NCBI GenBank assembly: GCA_025716855.1 | Contig: JAIXMQ010000012.1 | Location: 248,001-312,000, forward strand | Source of the DNA: Pilaira anomala | Lineage: Eukaryota > Mucoromycota > Mucoromycetes > Mucorales > Mucoraceae | DNA: 64,000 nucleotides | Direction: 5' to 3' | In this document: positions 22,034-35,300 of the stretch, piece by piece | Position numbering within the stretch: position 1 is the stretch's first letter | Layout of the letters: each line of letters begins with the position of its first letter | Notes under the pieces: model-generated | The model's input: only the letters and a program-made list of their open reading frames with translations | Databases searched by the model: none | Told to the model about the DNA's origin: nothing | Made by a program: the position numbers and the translations under genes

Positions 22034-24332
22034 TGTTGCAGCGGTAGTCGAAGCATGAGATGTTGGTTCTTTATAGAAAGGATTAAAACCTCCTTCTGGT
22101 AAATCTAAACAATAAAGAGTTTATAAAGAGGATATATTTATAATTAAATAATACACCCTTACCGACAAAAAATTGTGTCTCGAATGGTTTCATAGCCACG
22201 TCTTCTTCTGTTTCGCCTTCAAAGAAAGGGCCTAAAATTACTTTACGAATAGCAACGCGCTTTGTTGAACTAGTAGTATTTAAAGGCTTATCGACGCCTC
22301 TCTCACTACAATCTTCGCCCTCGACACCTTCATTATCCGAAAGATACCCTTCAGGCACTAACCATCCAGCATCTTCAGGATCAATCATATCCATATTGGG
22401 ATCATCATCATCTTCATCACCACTCACAATATCCTCGCCTTCGCCTTCTGGTTCCCATTCTGCTTCACTATCTATATCGTAATCTAACTTGGCCTCATCT
22501 TTAGCAAACGGCCTTCTACCATTGATTATTTGACTTCGCTGTGTAAATGTACCGTAATAAGCTGGTCTAACATTTTCATTAAACTGTAATAATTTCATAC
22601 GAAGTACTTGACGAACGTTAGGTACATTCAAGATATCTGCTGATCCAGGTAATAACAATGTGCGTATATCAACGTGTGTTGACACACCTCTCTTTTGATT
22701 TGAACCTTTAATTTCAGACAAAAAGTTTTGGACAGAAACAGGTGAAGACTCCTTCAAAGATTTCCTGAAATCTTTATAGCTTCCACTGTTATAATGTACT
22801 GGAGTAGAATCGGCAATAGTTACATTTTCTTTAATATAAAATGCGGGGAATAAGGTGGGTTTCGCAGGCTCGAGTACTTTTTCCACAGTGGGTGCAGTTT
22901 CTGAAATCGAAGTTTTGGCGAATAATGAAGTAAGTCGTAATTGGGACTAAACTTGATATATTTTAACAAAAAAAGAGATCAACTTAATTATTCTTTTTTT
23001 TTCTTTTTTACCTGTGCCTTTTTTTTCTTTTCATCTTCTCGTTTTCTTTTTTCCTCGTCACGTACTCTCTTTTCTTCATCACGCACTCGTTTTTCTTCTT
23101 CTCGCTGCCTTTTCTTTTCCTCTTCCAGTAATCTTTTCGCTTCATTTTGTGCTTTCTTTTCTTCTTCTTCCTTTTTACGTTGCTCAAGTTCTACAACTTG
23201 TTTAATTCGAATATCTTCGAGCTATTTATAAAGGAATTCATTTAGAGTCTCAATTAATAAAATACGTTTCCCACTTACTTCTTTATGTGATACAGGACTT
23301 CTACGATGTTTAGTATTTACAATAACTGATCTTTCTGTCGATGACAAATTTTGAATAAAGCCCGTAAAAACGTTTGTCATCTATAATAAAAAACAACCAA
23401 TTCAATTGAGTTACATATTATAAATAAATCAATAAGAAGGAAACCTACTTGTTGTCTATTTTCTCTTCTTAATCCTATAATTTGTTGTAAATCGGGTGGA
23501 AGTACCTGTATATTTCTCACTTCCCACCTACTGATATGTAAATGCTATAATGTATGAACAGTATCAATAACTCAAATGCTTATCAATTACTTCAATTCAT
23601 TTACCCAAGGAATCTTTGGAGCTGTATGTTCTATAGTTGCATAAACTTCCTCTGTTAATCCATAATTGGCTTTATAAGCAATCTTTTTAACTGCTTTTTG
23701 AATAGCATATTCAAACTTATTGGCAACTATATTATAAAAAATAATTAGAAAATTTTTATTTATTCCATAAAAAAAAACTTACCAAATTCGTTTCTCAAAA
23801 AAGGAGATAGTAAATCATCAAGACGACTGGAAAGAACAGTAAGTGGTTCCTCACTATCCTGAACTAACGCTGCAATCAGATCCAGATATATAGGTGGTAT
23901 TTCTACAGTATTGTAAGTAATATTATCTTCTTTTTCTACACTAGCTCTATATTTTCTATAGGCCAAAAGCTCTTAATACGGTGTTAGTCTTTTTTTTTTC
24001 GTTAACAATTTGTTTATCTGAATATTTATATTATGAAGCGTATTCTTACTTTCTGCTATTATGTCATGACTTTCTGCTCTTAGTTTAGGTTCGTTAAAGT
24101 ATAGTTTTCCATCTTTGAAATATTGGCAAACAAGGGTATTGTCAGGTACTTGCACTGAAACAAAACGCACAGAATAAAAAAATACGAAAAAAAAAAGAAG
24201 TAGAGATCAGAATATACTAAAAGTTTATATTAAAAAGTACTTTTGTTTTGGGTAGTTACAAGTTTCCATCTTTTGTGAAATGAAGCTGATAGGAGTATTC
24301 TCGCTATTTGTCATTTCTGAATCTGGATTCAT
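21635..24332 (-). CDS. CAC1: Chromatin assembly factor 1 large subunit (p150/Cac1-like)
   Basis: Eleven exons (24260-24332, 24050-24154, 23783-23971, 23605-23726, 23449-23544, 23279-23380, 23012-23221, 22163-22946, 21932-22104, 21735-21878, 21635-21673) give 678 aa. A charged KER helix is encoded at 23012-23221 with repeated EEEKKRQREEEKRVRDEEKR-type runs. The CAF-1 A domain follows, with LLQFNENVRPAYYGTF, DYDIDSEAEWEPEGEGED and an acidic stretch ending AGWLVPEGYLSDNEG. After a polyalanine tract, the C-terminal winged-helix region ends IAVKEKRGSDTKPTWYIK. CAF-1 deposits H3-H4 onto newly replicated DNA through PCNA. A possible PCNA-binding sequence, QLRLTSLF, begins exon 8. The gene shares a 135-bp promoter region with FAR11. 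Confidence 0.93.
21983..22032 (-). repeat. Trinucleotide array encoding polyalanine in CAF-1
   Basis: A GCT/ACT codon array, read on the minus strand, encodes a run of about ten Ala followed by alternating Ala/Thr in the penultimate part of the CAF-1 subunit. It is an in-frame coding microsatellite and may vary in length between strains. Confidence 0.9.
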
Positions 24333-24467
24333 ATTGATAAATATGAAAAAACAAAAAAATGGGAGGGCGCGTATGTTGTAGGAGGAGCGCGTTTGGATCC
24401 AGAGAATGAAGTAAATAAAAACGTCACGCTACGTACTTCGCATTTTGACACTCTTTATACTTTACCA
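24333..24467. promoter_or_regulatory. Compact divergent promoter, CAF-1/FAR11
   Basis: Only 135 bp separate the start codons of two well-supported divergent genes, so both promoters and both leaders must lie here or overlap the genes. The segment is less AT-rich than most spacers and includes GGGAGGGCGCG and AGGAGCGCG, which resemble GC-rich cell-cycle promoter elements. No specific factor site is claimed. Confidence 0.6.
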
Positions 24468-27400
24468 ATGACTGAAGAACGACCATCAGTCAAATCAGAA
24501 CAAATCAAACAATTGTTAAGCGAGAAAAATCAAGTAAAAAATACATAAAACTCGCCCTTGAGTTACTTTTTTTTTATTCATCTCTTTCCCTATATTTCTA
24601 TAGAAGTCTCAACACCATGCTTCGTACGATTACAATAAACTAGAAACCATCGAAGAAGAAATAAACGAGTTCATAGCATATTCTGAAGTAAAAGCTGACT
24701 TACCACAATATGAAGCAGAATATAACGATACCTATTCACGTAAAAAATAATTTTTATCTACAAGCTGATATTTACTGTTATAACGAATTTTATTTTTCTA
24801 CAATAAACAGCTTGGGAGCAATGTTCTCTGGAAGAAAGAAAAAGTATTATTCAACAAGCAACTGATTACCTCGATTTACTTGAAGAAGAGAAACGTTTGC
24901 TTTCGGCAAAGTCTTTGGTATATATTTCTTTAGGTAACTAGTTTTTTTCTTTCTTTATTATGCAAAGTTCTAACCAACTTTTAATTCAGGTTGTTTTGCT
25001 GAATGCATGGGTGACAACAATAAGACAAAACACTTACTCAATCTACAAGAAAACAATCGACTATTGTATTGTGCAGACTTAATAGCAACGTTGAAAAACT
25101 CCTTGGATTATAGTTGTCACCAGTTAGAAAATTTAACAATGTAGGTTTTTCATTATTATATTTATTGAAGAACAAAGTATCTCACATAAGTTAGCTGTCA
25201 AACCGAACTCGTGGAATCATTCTGTAAAGAAATCGATATCTATCTTACCATTCTCTATATGATCATCTTATTCAACAAAGATAGATTAGAAGAATATAGA
25301 TTACCTGAATTTTTATTTGAACTTGTAGTGAGATTAAAGGAACATTTTACAAAGACATTTCCATTGAAAAAGGTAAAAAGAAGAATGAAATCAGTTTCAT
25401 GCAATTAATCTTCTTTGTTCCTACTAGTTGATGTTAAATCTATATAAAGTCTTATCTGTAACGATGGGAAACAATTATTCAGAAATGAAATCAAACATAA
25501 GAACTGCATGCGACTTACCTATCGTGGAAGACAAATCAACCTTTGTAAAATGTACACCTGAAGATTTATACTCGTTTTACCATCAATCTTGTGAACGTTA
25601 TCCAACATTTAAACCTGCAACACCACCCGAAAAAATCAAGAACCCATTAACAATTTCTGCATCGCCACAACTATCTAAAGCAATGGGATTATATAAAGCT
25701 TCGAAAAATATCGATCTACCATATCAAACATTATTCCCTTCGAAAAACCAGTCAATGAATAATATTAATACCGCAATGAGAACAAAGCCATCATCATCAT
25801 CATTGGAGACAACGAATATATTACCTTATACAGAAAATAGTCCTATGGTGCCAAAGTGTCTAGTAGAAGCAAGTTCAATATGGGTAGATCATTTGTATCT
25901 TTCTGTAGCGAATTATCAAATTATTTATGAACGAGAAAAAGCAATTCATCGATGGGAAAGGCAAGGTGAAAAGATTGACGATTGGAAAGAGATCATTTAT
26001 GATAAACTGAACGAAAAAGATCAACAAAAGATGGCACAAATTGAAACACTTTATAAATCTATCGTACCTAACTTTCAAAATATTGTTGTTGTCTTACTTA
26101 AATTATTATTATCAACTGTTTCAATTGGAAAAGATAAAGAAGCAGAAATACTGGAAGATATTAATATCACTCGAAATAGAGAAATTATATCGAAATCCGT
26201 ATCTGGTATATTATTGTTAATGCTGAAATGGTTTAAACTTTCACGTATGTATATAACCAAAAAGAAAATAATGCCAGGATAACATAGGCTAATAGTTTAA
26301 TAGATGTTCTCAAATTTGAGTATTTGTCCCAAATATTAATTGATTCAGGCTGTATGTTGTTAATTCTCAAGTTATTGGGATTGCAAGAAGTCGCATTGCT
26401 TGCATCAAAAAAGACAGATGATGACAGTTTGAGGTTAGTTTGTTATATTTTTTATTAACGAACTATACATACTTAAACTTAATATATGAAATTATTAGTT
26501 TTTTCGGATATGTACAGCAAGTCCGAATTAACTATGACGAAGAAGAAGAAGAAAACGAAAGATCATATACCAACAACCGAAACTTATTTTGGTCTATTAA
26601 TTTATTAAGGATTTTACAAATGTTGACCAAGAGAAAAACACATCGTATACTATTACTTGTGCAATACAAATCATCAGTAAGTATACTTTTCTTTTAGATC
26701 AAATTGATGTTTATACTTACATTTTTATAACACAGGCTATATTAAAAAGATTACTGAAAGTGGGGCATCCAGTCATGGACTTATATGTATTAAAAAATCT
26801 AAAAAACCAAGTGCCCTTTATGGGTAAAAAATGGAGATCATGTAAGATATCAATATTTTTATTTATAATTTTCATAACATACTCATCATTAAATGTAGCT
26901 AATATGAAGACAATTTCTTCGATATACGCCCGTTGTTTAACAAGTCTCAACGATGAATGGCTTTCGAGTCCTGAAGGAAATGGTGATATGGAAGAGGGGG
27001 CTGTATGTATATTTTATGTATTATTATAGCACTATATTTACTAATATTACGTTACAACAGATGAAGGAAATCAATCTTCGTATGCTTTCTCGATTATATA
27101 ATGGACAACGCTACTTACCAAATATCTTACCAAAAATGGACGATATATCTGGGACAGACAGTACCTTATTTTACTTCAATAACTACCCAGCAGAAGATAA
27201 GGGCAGACGCTTACCCGATTATAATTTAAACGAACCAGTGCTCGTAGACGATGTAGAACTAGATATGGAATTCAAGGACAATTATCAAGACTGGCTTGGT
27301 GATAACGTCTATACAACTACAGATGAAGAAGATGAAGTTGATAGTGATACCGGACATATCGGTACACCTTTACCTGATGCTGTACCTGTACCTATCACTG

Positions 27401-27819
27401 CTGATGAATTAGCCAGCGAGATTAATAAATTGTATCAGGAAGAATTACGGAGAGAATTTAACGAAAGGAAACAAAAGCAAACCGAAAGCTTAATACAAGA
27501 GGATGGATGGGATAAACCTACAGTTACTACTACACCTTGGGGTTCTGTCCCTCTTGATAATACTAGCTCTGGTACCAAGAACAATCCATTTGTTGATGAA
27601 GAAGAAGAAGCAGATGAAGTCGAACCTGAGGTAGATCCATTACAAGGCATCAATTGGGGCGATTTAACCGAAGACGACCTTAAGAAAAGACTAACACTCG
27701 TCCAAGAGAAGACAGTACAAAGATGGCTTAATGTCGAAATGGACGATCCAAGATATATGAAGGTGTTAAACACTTTTGAGGGCGAAGTATTGATAGATGA
27801 CGAGGGTTGGCCGATTTAA
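24468..27819 (+). CDS. FAR11: Far11/STRIP1-like STRIPAK subunit
   Basis: Eleven exons (24468-24533, 24604-24739, 24811-24933, 24990-25140, 25195-25372, 25428-26248, 26296-26433, 26499-26676, 26736-26841, 26899-27002, 27061-27819) give 919 aa. The N-terminal N1221-type domain includes LLSAKSLVYISLGCFAEC and IILFNKDRLEEYRLPEF. The C-terminal half has the Far11/STRIP block LKFEYLSQILIDSGC, then FWSINLLRILQ, LKNLKNQVPFMGKKW and MKTISSIYARC, and ends with an acidic tail. Far11/STRIP is a scaffold of the STRIPAK phosphatase-kinase complex, which in fungi controls fusion, polarity and TORC2/PP2A signalling. Donor 26249 was chosen over 26245 because only it restores SRILIDVLKFEYLSQ. A stretch with several DEE residues (26530-26560) is probably a loop. 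Confidence 0.9.
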
Positions 27820-28374
27820 TGATACACGATATTTCCTTAATTTTTTAATAAACAATAATATATAATTATCTGCTCATTAATAAATATACATTTATATTTG
27901 ACAAGAGGCTTCTTGATTGTTTCATTTCTTCTTCCCAATTACTACCTGAGATTCAAAAGACTTTCACAATATCGCAACATGCTCTTGTCGACGTCACATT
28001 TGAGTCTGATCAAAGCCTGGCTCTAAAAAAAAACATTTCAAAATCTGTCCCTCTTTTTTTTTTGTATATCATAAGTGAACTTCTTTAATATACAACAAAA
28101 CACCCTACTCGTAAGTTGATTTGAAAAGCCTGTGAGATATATTATTTCAAAAAGATACTGATCAATTTTAATTCTTTTTCTACTTCGTCCTACTATTATC
28201 AACTAATTTTTCAAACACTTACTTCAAACACCATTCCAACATATTATCGAATCTTTATTTTAAACTTACAATCATATCAACACTTAACTATACAACTATT
28301 CACATTTATATTATGGATATTTTTCTTTCAATTCAACTCGATACAGTTTTTTTTTATAATTTTTTTTTCACATA
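27820..28374. other. Spacer with complex I gene promoter
   Basis: A 555-bp spacer between co-oriented genes. It is AT-rich and carries pyrimidine tracts just before the downstream start codon, but no specific element was recognised. Confidence 0.5.
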
Positions 28375-29056
28375 ATGCCTGTTAAAGAATTCAACACACC
28401 TTATCCTGTCATTGACACCGATCCTCATTTCAACCGTGTAGTTCGTTATATGAGACCTACTGATTACGCTGCTTGGGCTGCCGGTACTGCCGCTGCTCCT
28501 GCTTTGTTATTAGGAATGGGTAAGCCAAACTTTATGCAACAAAAACAGTAAAGAGAAATATATCTAATTCAAAAAACAATAGAAAAAATGGATCCCGTTG
28601 GACCTCTTCGTAACTTACGTCTTCCTCTCCGTCTTACCACCCTTTTCGGTGCTTTCGGTGGTTTCTTGTATGCTTACCAAAACAGTTCTCGTAAGTTAAC
28701 AATAACAAATTAGCAGGAAAAAAGAAATTAATTTATACATCTAGTCCGTTTCTGGGGTTGGACCGAGAATGCTGCTGAAGTAGCCAAGGATCAAGCTGAA
28801 TTGAGCCAACTTGCAAAGGAAGGAAAGGCTTTGTACGGTGAAAGTTATATGCCTGAATATGTTCAAGATGCTTCTTCTAGAAACTCTAGATTCGCACAAT
28901 TGAAATTCTGTAAGTTTTTAATATTTTTCCGTTTGCCATGTTTGATATATATTGACTTTTTTTTTTTTAAAAAAAATAGCTGCTTTCCCATGGTTCAACT
29001 TTGCCAACCATAACAACCATGGTGTCGATACCTCAAAGTACACCGAATCTTCTTAA
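28375..29056 (+). CDS. NADH:ubiquinone oxidoreductase 21-kDa subunit, fungal type
   Basis: Four exons (28375-28519, 28583-28690, 28745-28909, 28980-29056) give 164 aa, matching the Neurospora 20.9-kDa accessory subunit (NUXM type). Family blocks are clear: TPYPVIDTDPHFNRVVRYMR at the N-terminus, two short hydrophobic segments (WAAGTAAAPALLLGM and LTTLFGAFGGFLYAYQNSS), then VRFWGWTENAAE-like, ELAKEGKALYGES-like and the C-terminal PWFNFANHNNHGVD. It is a supernumerary subunit of the mitochondrial inner-membrane complex I arm with no catalytic residues expected. No cleavable presequence is evident, as is usual for it. Four splice junctions preserve the frame. The gene symbol is left empty because naming differs between fungi. 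Confidence 0.9.
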
Positions 29057-29303
29057 AAAAATAAATCACATATCAGTATAAATAAAAAAAAAATGTTTTC
29101 TTTATCAATCATTACAGACACTAGTATACGCAGAAACACTACTTATTAGAATCAAAATGAAAGAGAGGAGTAAACAAAAATTAGGGGAAAAGTATGGGGT
29201 GATTTATTTAAGTAATTACATAAAAGGAATGGAATGGGGTTTATAAAACTATTACAGTAATGATTAATATGAATCTAAAAAAAGTGATGATGAGGGAATT
29301 TCT

Positions 29304-32300
29304 TTATGTTGTGGTGATAGTAGCTCTGCTTTTACGTTTACGATATTGATGTCGATGTTGATGATCTTTTTCTAATTTAGAAACATGGTGTTTACCATTA
29401 CAACACATACGTACATCTTCTAAAGCTTCGTCATCATCATCATAATCTGTATGATCGTCTGTGGTATTCATAGATTGTGCAGAAGAGGGTTGTTGGAAAA
29501 TATCATGTAAACGACGGAAACTAGGTCTATTTAATAATGAATTGCTTCCACTAGAAACTGATCGATTATTTCCATTTTCAGTAGCTTTCTTTGTTGTTGT
29601 ATCATTTAATAATCCTTTACCGGATCCATCTCTAGCAAGTAAATGTGTAATAGCTTCTAACCAAAGTTCATGCTTTTCCATAGTAGGTGCAGTTAATTTA
29701 ATTTGACGATGACTTGTTTGAATTAAAAGACTTTGATTTGGTGTACCATCACTGGAATTTGTGTAATCAGGTACAGATGTAATGTTTTCAATCAATGCTA
29801 AAATAAAAATAAATAAATAAATATAACTATCAAACTAATATAAATAAAATAAACTTACCACTCTTTGCCTTGGTTTCATTACCATTAACACCTGGTGCAG
29901 AAGTAGACCAATACAAGGTACGAGTATAAGGATGAATCCAGAAATATCTTTGATGCCTTCTTTCTGATAATCCACCGCCTACAGCTCTTCTTGTATACTT
30001 GTAAAGCCAATCACCAATCATAGTTTGCGTGATTAAGTTAATTACTGTAGGATCTGTGGTACCAGTACTACGTGTAACTGCATCATATTGAGATGAATTG
30101 ATAGATTGAAGTCGTTCATTTGTATTACTTGTTGATACACTTGATGCACTAATCGATCCTCTCTTGGCTCCCAACATGTGTTGTTGTTGTTGAATAATAG
30201 AAGATCGTTGAAGATCATCATGACTACGTGGTGAAAGACTTTCCATATCAGAATACTCCATAGGTGCCTTTCCCTTACTACGTACTGAAGTAGGTGATAA
30301 AGATCTTGCTTCGGTAAATGTAGATGAGAGACTTGCCTTATTTAACAATTCTTTAGGTGGAGGATTAGGAGGACGTTGAGGAATATCTGCTAAAGTGAGT
30401 TCACGTTCCTCAGGTTCCTCAGGTTCTTGAGAAAATACTAAAGAAGGTCCTATAGTTAATTCAGGTCTTTCTTGCTGTTGATGTTGTGGCAATAAATCTT
30501 CTTTTGACAAGACAACTTCTTCCTTTGGTGTTACAGATTTATCGAATGAACCAGATTCAAATGAGCCTGTGTCTAATGGACTGGTATCAATAATAGGTAA
30601 CAAGGTACGATCACGATGACGTTGCATGTTTTCATCATAAGGTAAAGAGGTAATCGTATCTTCTTCTCTAGGACAATGAACGAGAACATTACCATATTCT
30701 TCTTCGTTATGGTTATCATCATCATCATCTACAGTATTCACACTCATATCACATGTATGTCGCTTACTATCTTCTAATAAATCTTGATTTACACTTTCTT
30801 TCTTGTCCTTGACTGCGTTTGCAAGTGCTAAAGCAACTGCAGTAGCAATAAGTGCATCGGTTTCTGACTTACTAAACATCTTTTCTTTGGGCGCAGCATT
30901 GCTATATTCTTCACTAGAGACAATAGTATCATTACTCGATTCATTATCAGCGAAATTTCGGGCAGCAGCAGCAGTAGCAGCAGCTATCACGACTTTGTCC
31001 TTGGAGGAACCATCTTGATAATGTTCAGCATGAGAAGACATGATCTTATTTTCTTTTGAACGAGAAGATGACGCAGGTTTAGCGTTATTGAAAATAGCAC
31101 TATCAATGGTACGTCTACTAGAAGGCTTTGAGTTTGCATCAAAAAACTCATCTTCACTTTCAGAGAATGTACGAGAAGAGACGGGTGGTAAAGGAACAAT
31201 GGCAGCAGGAACATGATGATTAGTCTCATCACATTGAACACCTTTATCATCTGATTCAATTTGATATTGGGCATATGCGTCTGCAGTAGAACGTTCATCA
31301 CTTTGTACGCCACTTTCAACCATCTCTGGTAACTCGGATTGTGTACTACTATCATTCACTGGTAAAGCAAGATCATATTGAGTCTCATGATCCACTATAA
31401 TAAAATTAATATTAAAAGTCTTTTTTTTTAAAAAAAAATTTTTTTTTTACTTACCCGAGATTATATCTTCATGTTGAACAAAAGAATCTACTACATCTGC
31501 AGGGACACTTTGTACACCAGAATCAATACCTTCAACATGTTCCATTTCTGTTTCTTGATCGACAGCAGCTTCTAAAGCAGCAGCACGAGAAGCAGCAATA
31601 GCAGCCTCTGTAGCAGCAGCAGCGGCGGCGGCAGCTGCAATCGCAACTGAAGGATCTTCAACAATTTCATCGGACTGAACAAAAGCATCAACAGAAGCCT
31701 CTAAAGCCTTCTTACGAGCATCGGCCATCGCAGCTTCCATAACAGCAGCTTCAATCTCAGGATCAGACTGAACAGAGGAATGAACACCAGATTCAAGTGC
31801 AGCAGCACGAGATGCAGCAATCGCAGCTTTCATAGCAGCAGCAGCAATTGCAGGATCTTCAGGTTCACATTGTGTCGAGATATCAACTGCCTTCTCTAAA
31901 CATTCAGCACGTAATTTAGCTGCAGCTTCCAAGAACTTGGCTTCAGCAACAGAAGGATCTTCTTCTTCAGATTGTGTCGAAGAATTGACAGCAGACTCAA
32001 AGGCTTTGGAACGAGACGCGATAATACCAGCCGCAACAGCAGCCGCTGTAGCTTCAGCCGCGGCAAGTGCAACAGAGGGGTCTTCAATAGGCTCTTCAGA
32101 TTGTGTAGACACATGGACAGAAGATTCTTGGGCTTTTGTTCTATAGGCTTCAATTCCAGCTGCAATAGCGGCTTCTGTAGCTTCAGCGGCCAAAGCAGCA
32201 ACAGAAGGATCTTCCTCGAATTGTGTAGAGCAATCCACAGCTTCACCAAGTGCCTTAGATCGTGCATCAGCAATACCAGATGCAATCGCAGCAGCAGTAG

Positions 32301-35300
32301 CAGCAGCGGCAGCGGTAGCAATAGCAGAGACAACAGATGGATCTTCTTCTTCAGATTGTGTAGAAATATGTACTGCATCCTCAAGTGCCTTAGAACGAGC
32401 TTGTTTGATACCAGCTTCAATCGCAGCAGCAGTAGCAACAGCTCTAGCTTCAACTACAGAGGGATCTTCTTCTACTTCTTCATCAGCTTGTGTAGAGGTA
32501 TCTACTGCAGCCTCTAAAGCCTTGGAACGAGCATCAGCAATACCCTTGACAATGGCAGCAGCTATAGCAGCAGCATTTACTTCAGCAGCTTCAAGTGCAA
32601 TTGATGGATCTTCTTCTTCAGATTGTGTTGAGCAATTAATACCAGCTTCAATGGACTTGAGACGAGCATCAGCAATCGCTTGAAGTGCAATGGAAGGGTC
32701 CTCAGGTTCAGATTGAACACCAGATTCTTTTGATGTCTCTAAAGCTTTTGCACGGTATTCTGCAATACCAGCAGCCACAGCGGCAGCAGTAGCAGCGGCA
32801 GCGGCAATGGCAACCGAGGGATCTTCTTCCATGGCATCCGATTGTGTAGAGCAAGTGATACCTGCTTCAACAGATTTAGCGCGAGATGCAGCAATAATAG
32901 CTTCACGTTCTGCTTCTACAATATCTTGATCGATTTGAGTAGAGCCGTTAATACCAGCTTCAATGGATTTAGCACGAGCATCAGCAATAATAGCTTCGCG
33001 TTCTGCTTCCAACAGAGAAGCGTCCATTTGTGTAGACCCATTGATACCCGCTTCAATTGATTTCATACGAGCATCAGCAATAATCGCCTCACGTTCTGCT
33101 TCCAACATATCAGCATCAACTTGAGTAAATCCGGTCACACCCGCCTCAATTGATTTAGCACGAGATGCAGCAATGATCGATTCAATTTCTTTTTGTGCAA
33201 TCGCATCATCAAATTGAGTCCCATGTTCTACAGCAGTTTCTAAAGACTTGGCGCGGTATTCTGAAATAATAGCTTGAGTATCTACAAGAGCCATCTCAGG
33301 ATCAAATTGTGTTGATCCGTTCACAGCAGCCTCAATGGATTTCGCACGCGACTCAGCAACCCATGCTTCCTTCTCTTGGTTTGCAATCTCTGCATCAAAT
33401 TGTGTTGCATGTTCCACAGCAGCCTCGAAAGACTTGGCACGGTATTCAGCAATGATCGCTTGCTTATCAGCAACTGCGACCTCTGGATCGAATTGTGTAG
33501 AGCAACTGACGGCAGCTTCAAGTGATTCAGAACGTGCAGAAGCAATAGCAGCAGCAACGGTAGCTGCTGTAGCAGCTAAAGCAATGGATGGATCCTCAGG
33601 TTCAACTTCCATTGGCGCTTGAGATACGATATCAAGTTGGATCAATTTAGGTGCAACGGACATGGCAGAAGTATCTTGCTTTTCTAATGAAAGTAAATCT
33701 GTTTGAATCGAGGTTTCTTTCATTTCATTTTCTTCTGTTTGAGTAATGGATTCAACACCACTTTCTTCATCGTCGTCAGTTTGTGTTGATGTCTCTTTTG
33801 AAAGACCTAATGCAGCACCGATACCAGTAAGTAAACCACCACCGGATACTAAACCACCCACTCTATGTTGATCATCATCATCATCGTCATCATCTTGTTG
33901 TAACATGGCTCTACCTAATTCATCACCAAGTGATCCAGTAATGGGAGACTCTACTTGCTCAGATTTATCTAAAATAGAAGCAGGTAACATGAAATCATCG
34001 AAAGGATCTGTATTCACTTGTGCATCTACCATAATAGGTTTATGAACTTGCGATAATTCGGATGAAAGTGGTGTGAAACCAGCAGTAGCATTTTTTTTAT
34101 TGACACGAGTATTTTCAGATCCTGCATCACTTTCTTCAAAGCTATCCATATCTTCACTATCTTCCGACATGGACGAATAAGAATAGACAGAGTCATCACC
34201 GACTGTCACCAGATGAGGTGGTTTAAGTTTACTTCTACCGGCTGTACTATTCTTCTTGACACGTCTTCGCGTGGTAGTGGATGTAGAAGCCTTATGAGGA
34301 CGTCGGCTTGCACCATCATCTCTTGAAATCAAAGTTGAATTATTTCGTGTAGGACCTGCATCTACCCACATACGAGGATCATTCTGTAACTGTTCAATCG
34401 TTTCTTGAGAATCCGCCAAGAGTTTCTTGAACTCGAATTTCTCGGTCTTTTCTTTATGTAAGTTTGACCTTAAATTAGATACCATACGATGTGCATGCGC
34501 AAGTGATGTCTTGAGTGTCTCGACTTCCATCGCTTGATTTCGAATCGGTGCTTGTTTTGGTGAAGAAGGCGCGGATGAGTTGGGTGATGTATCTTGTTTG
34601 ACTGTCAAGGTATTCGGTTGTTGATCATCGGTCGTTTCTCCTGATCGTGTAGTAGGTTCGGATTCGGTAGCCACATGTTTATTATTGATACGCGATTGCG
34701 CTTTGGCAATGGCTAATTCGGATGTAAGTGTTTCAATCTGTTTCGTTTGATCGGTCTTTTCACGTTGCATCGCTGCTGCATGACGACGGATAGCTGACAT
34801 ATCTTGTTCATGGCGTTGTTTCATCGTATCAATCGTATGTGTTAACTTTTCTTCTCGATCTCGTAATTGTTCAATTTCCGTACGTAACGTATTCACTTGT
34901 TTTCCTAGTTTGGTTTGTTCTACATTGGCTTTACTAAGATTTTGTTGAAGTTCTGTCACACTAATAGTTAATTCTTGCTTTGCTAATTCCAAATTCCAAG
35001 TTTCTTCTTTTAGTTTTTCTATTATGATAGAATTACTAAATGTTTTAGTTTTATGTGAACTCTAATAGCAAAAAGAAAAAAACTAATCAACTAACCTTCG
35101 TTTTCTTCTCTTTGTCGCATTTGCTTTGCCATGGCTTCAGCTGCTCTTTCAAGATCAGCTTTTTGATTCTCAAGCGTTCTCAACTTTTCCTCCTTCTCTT
35201 GTAATAAAGCCTGCATTTTTCTAACCTCTAGTAATAACCCCTGACCAATTTCTGTAGCAAATTCGATATCGGTGTTCCTACGGTCAGTATTCGGTATCTT

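Noticed and set aside
24333..24467. A small separate gene between CAF-1 and FAR11
   Set aside because: Only 135 bp remain, without an open frame or RNA signal.
26282..26296. Alternative donor at 26245 for FAR11 exon 6
   Set aside because: It gives a stop codon with every nearby acceptor; donor 26249 restores the conserved LKFEYLSQ block.
30803..33622. Plus-strand frames within the NUM1-like gene (for example 31972-32517)
   Set aside because: Antisense or shifted reads of the Ala-rich repeats, which are open in several frames because of GCA/GCT codons.
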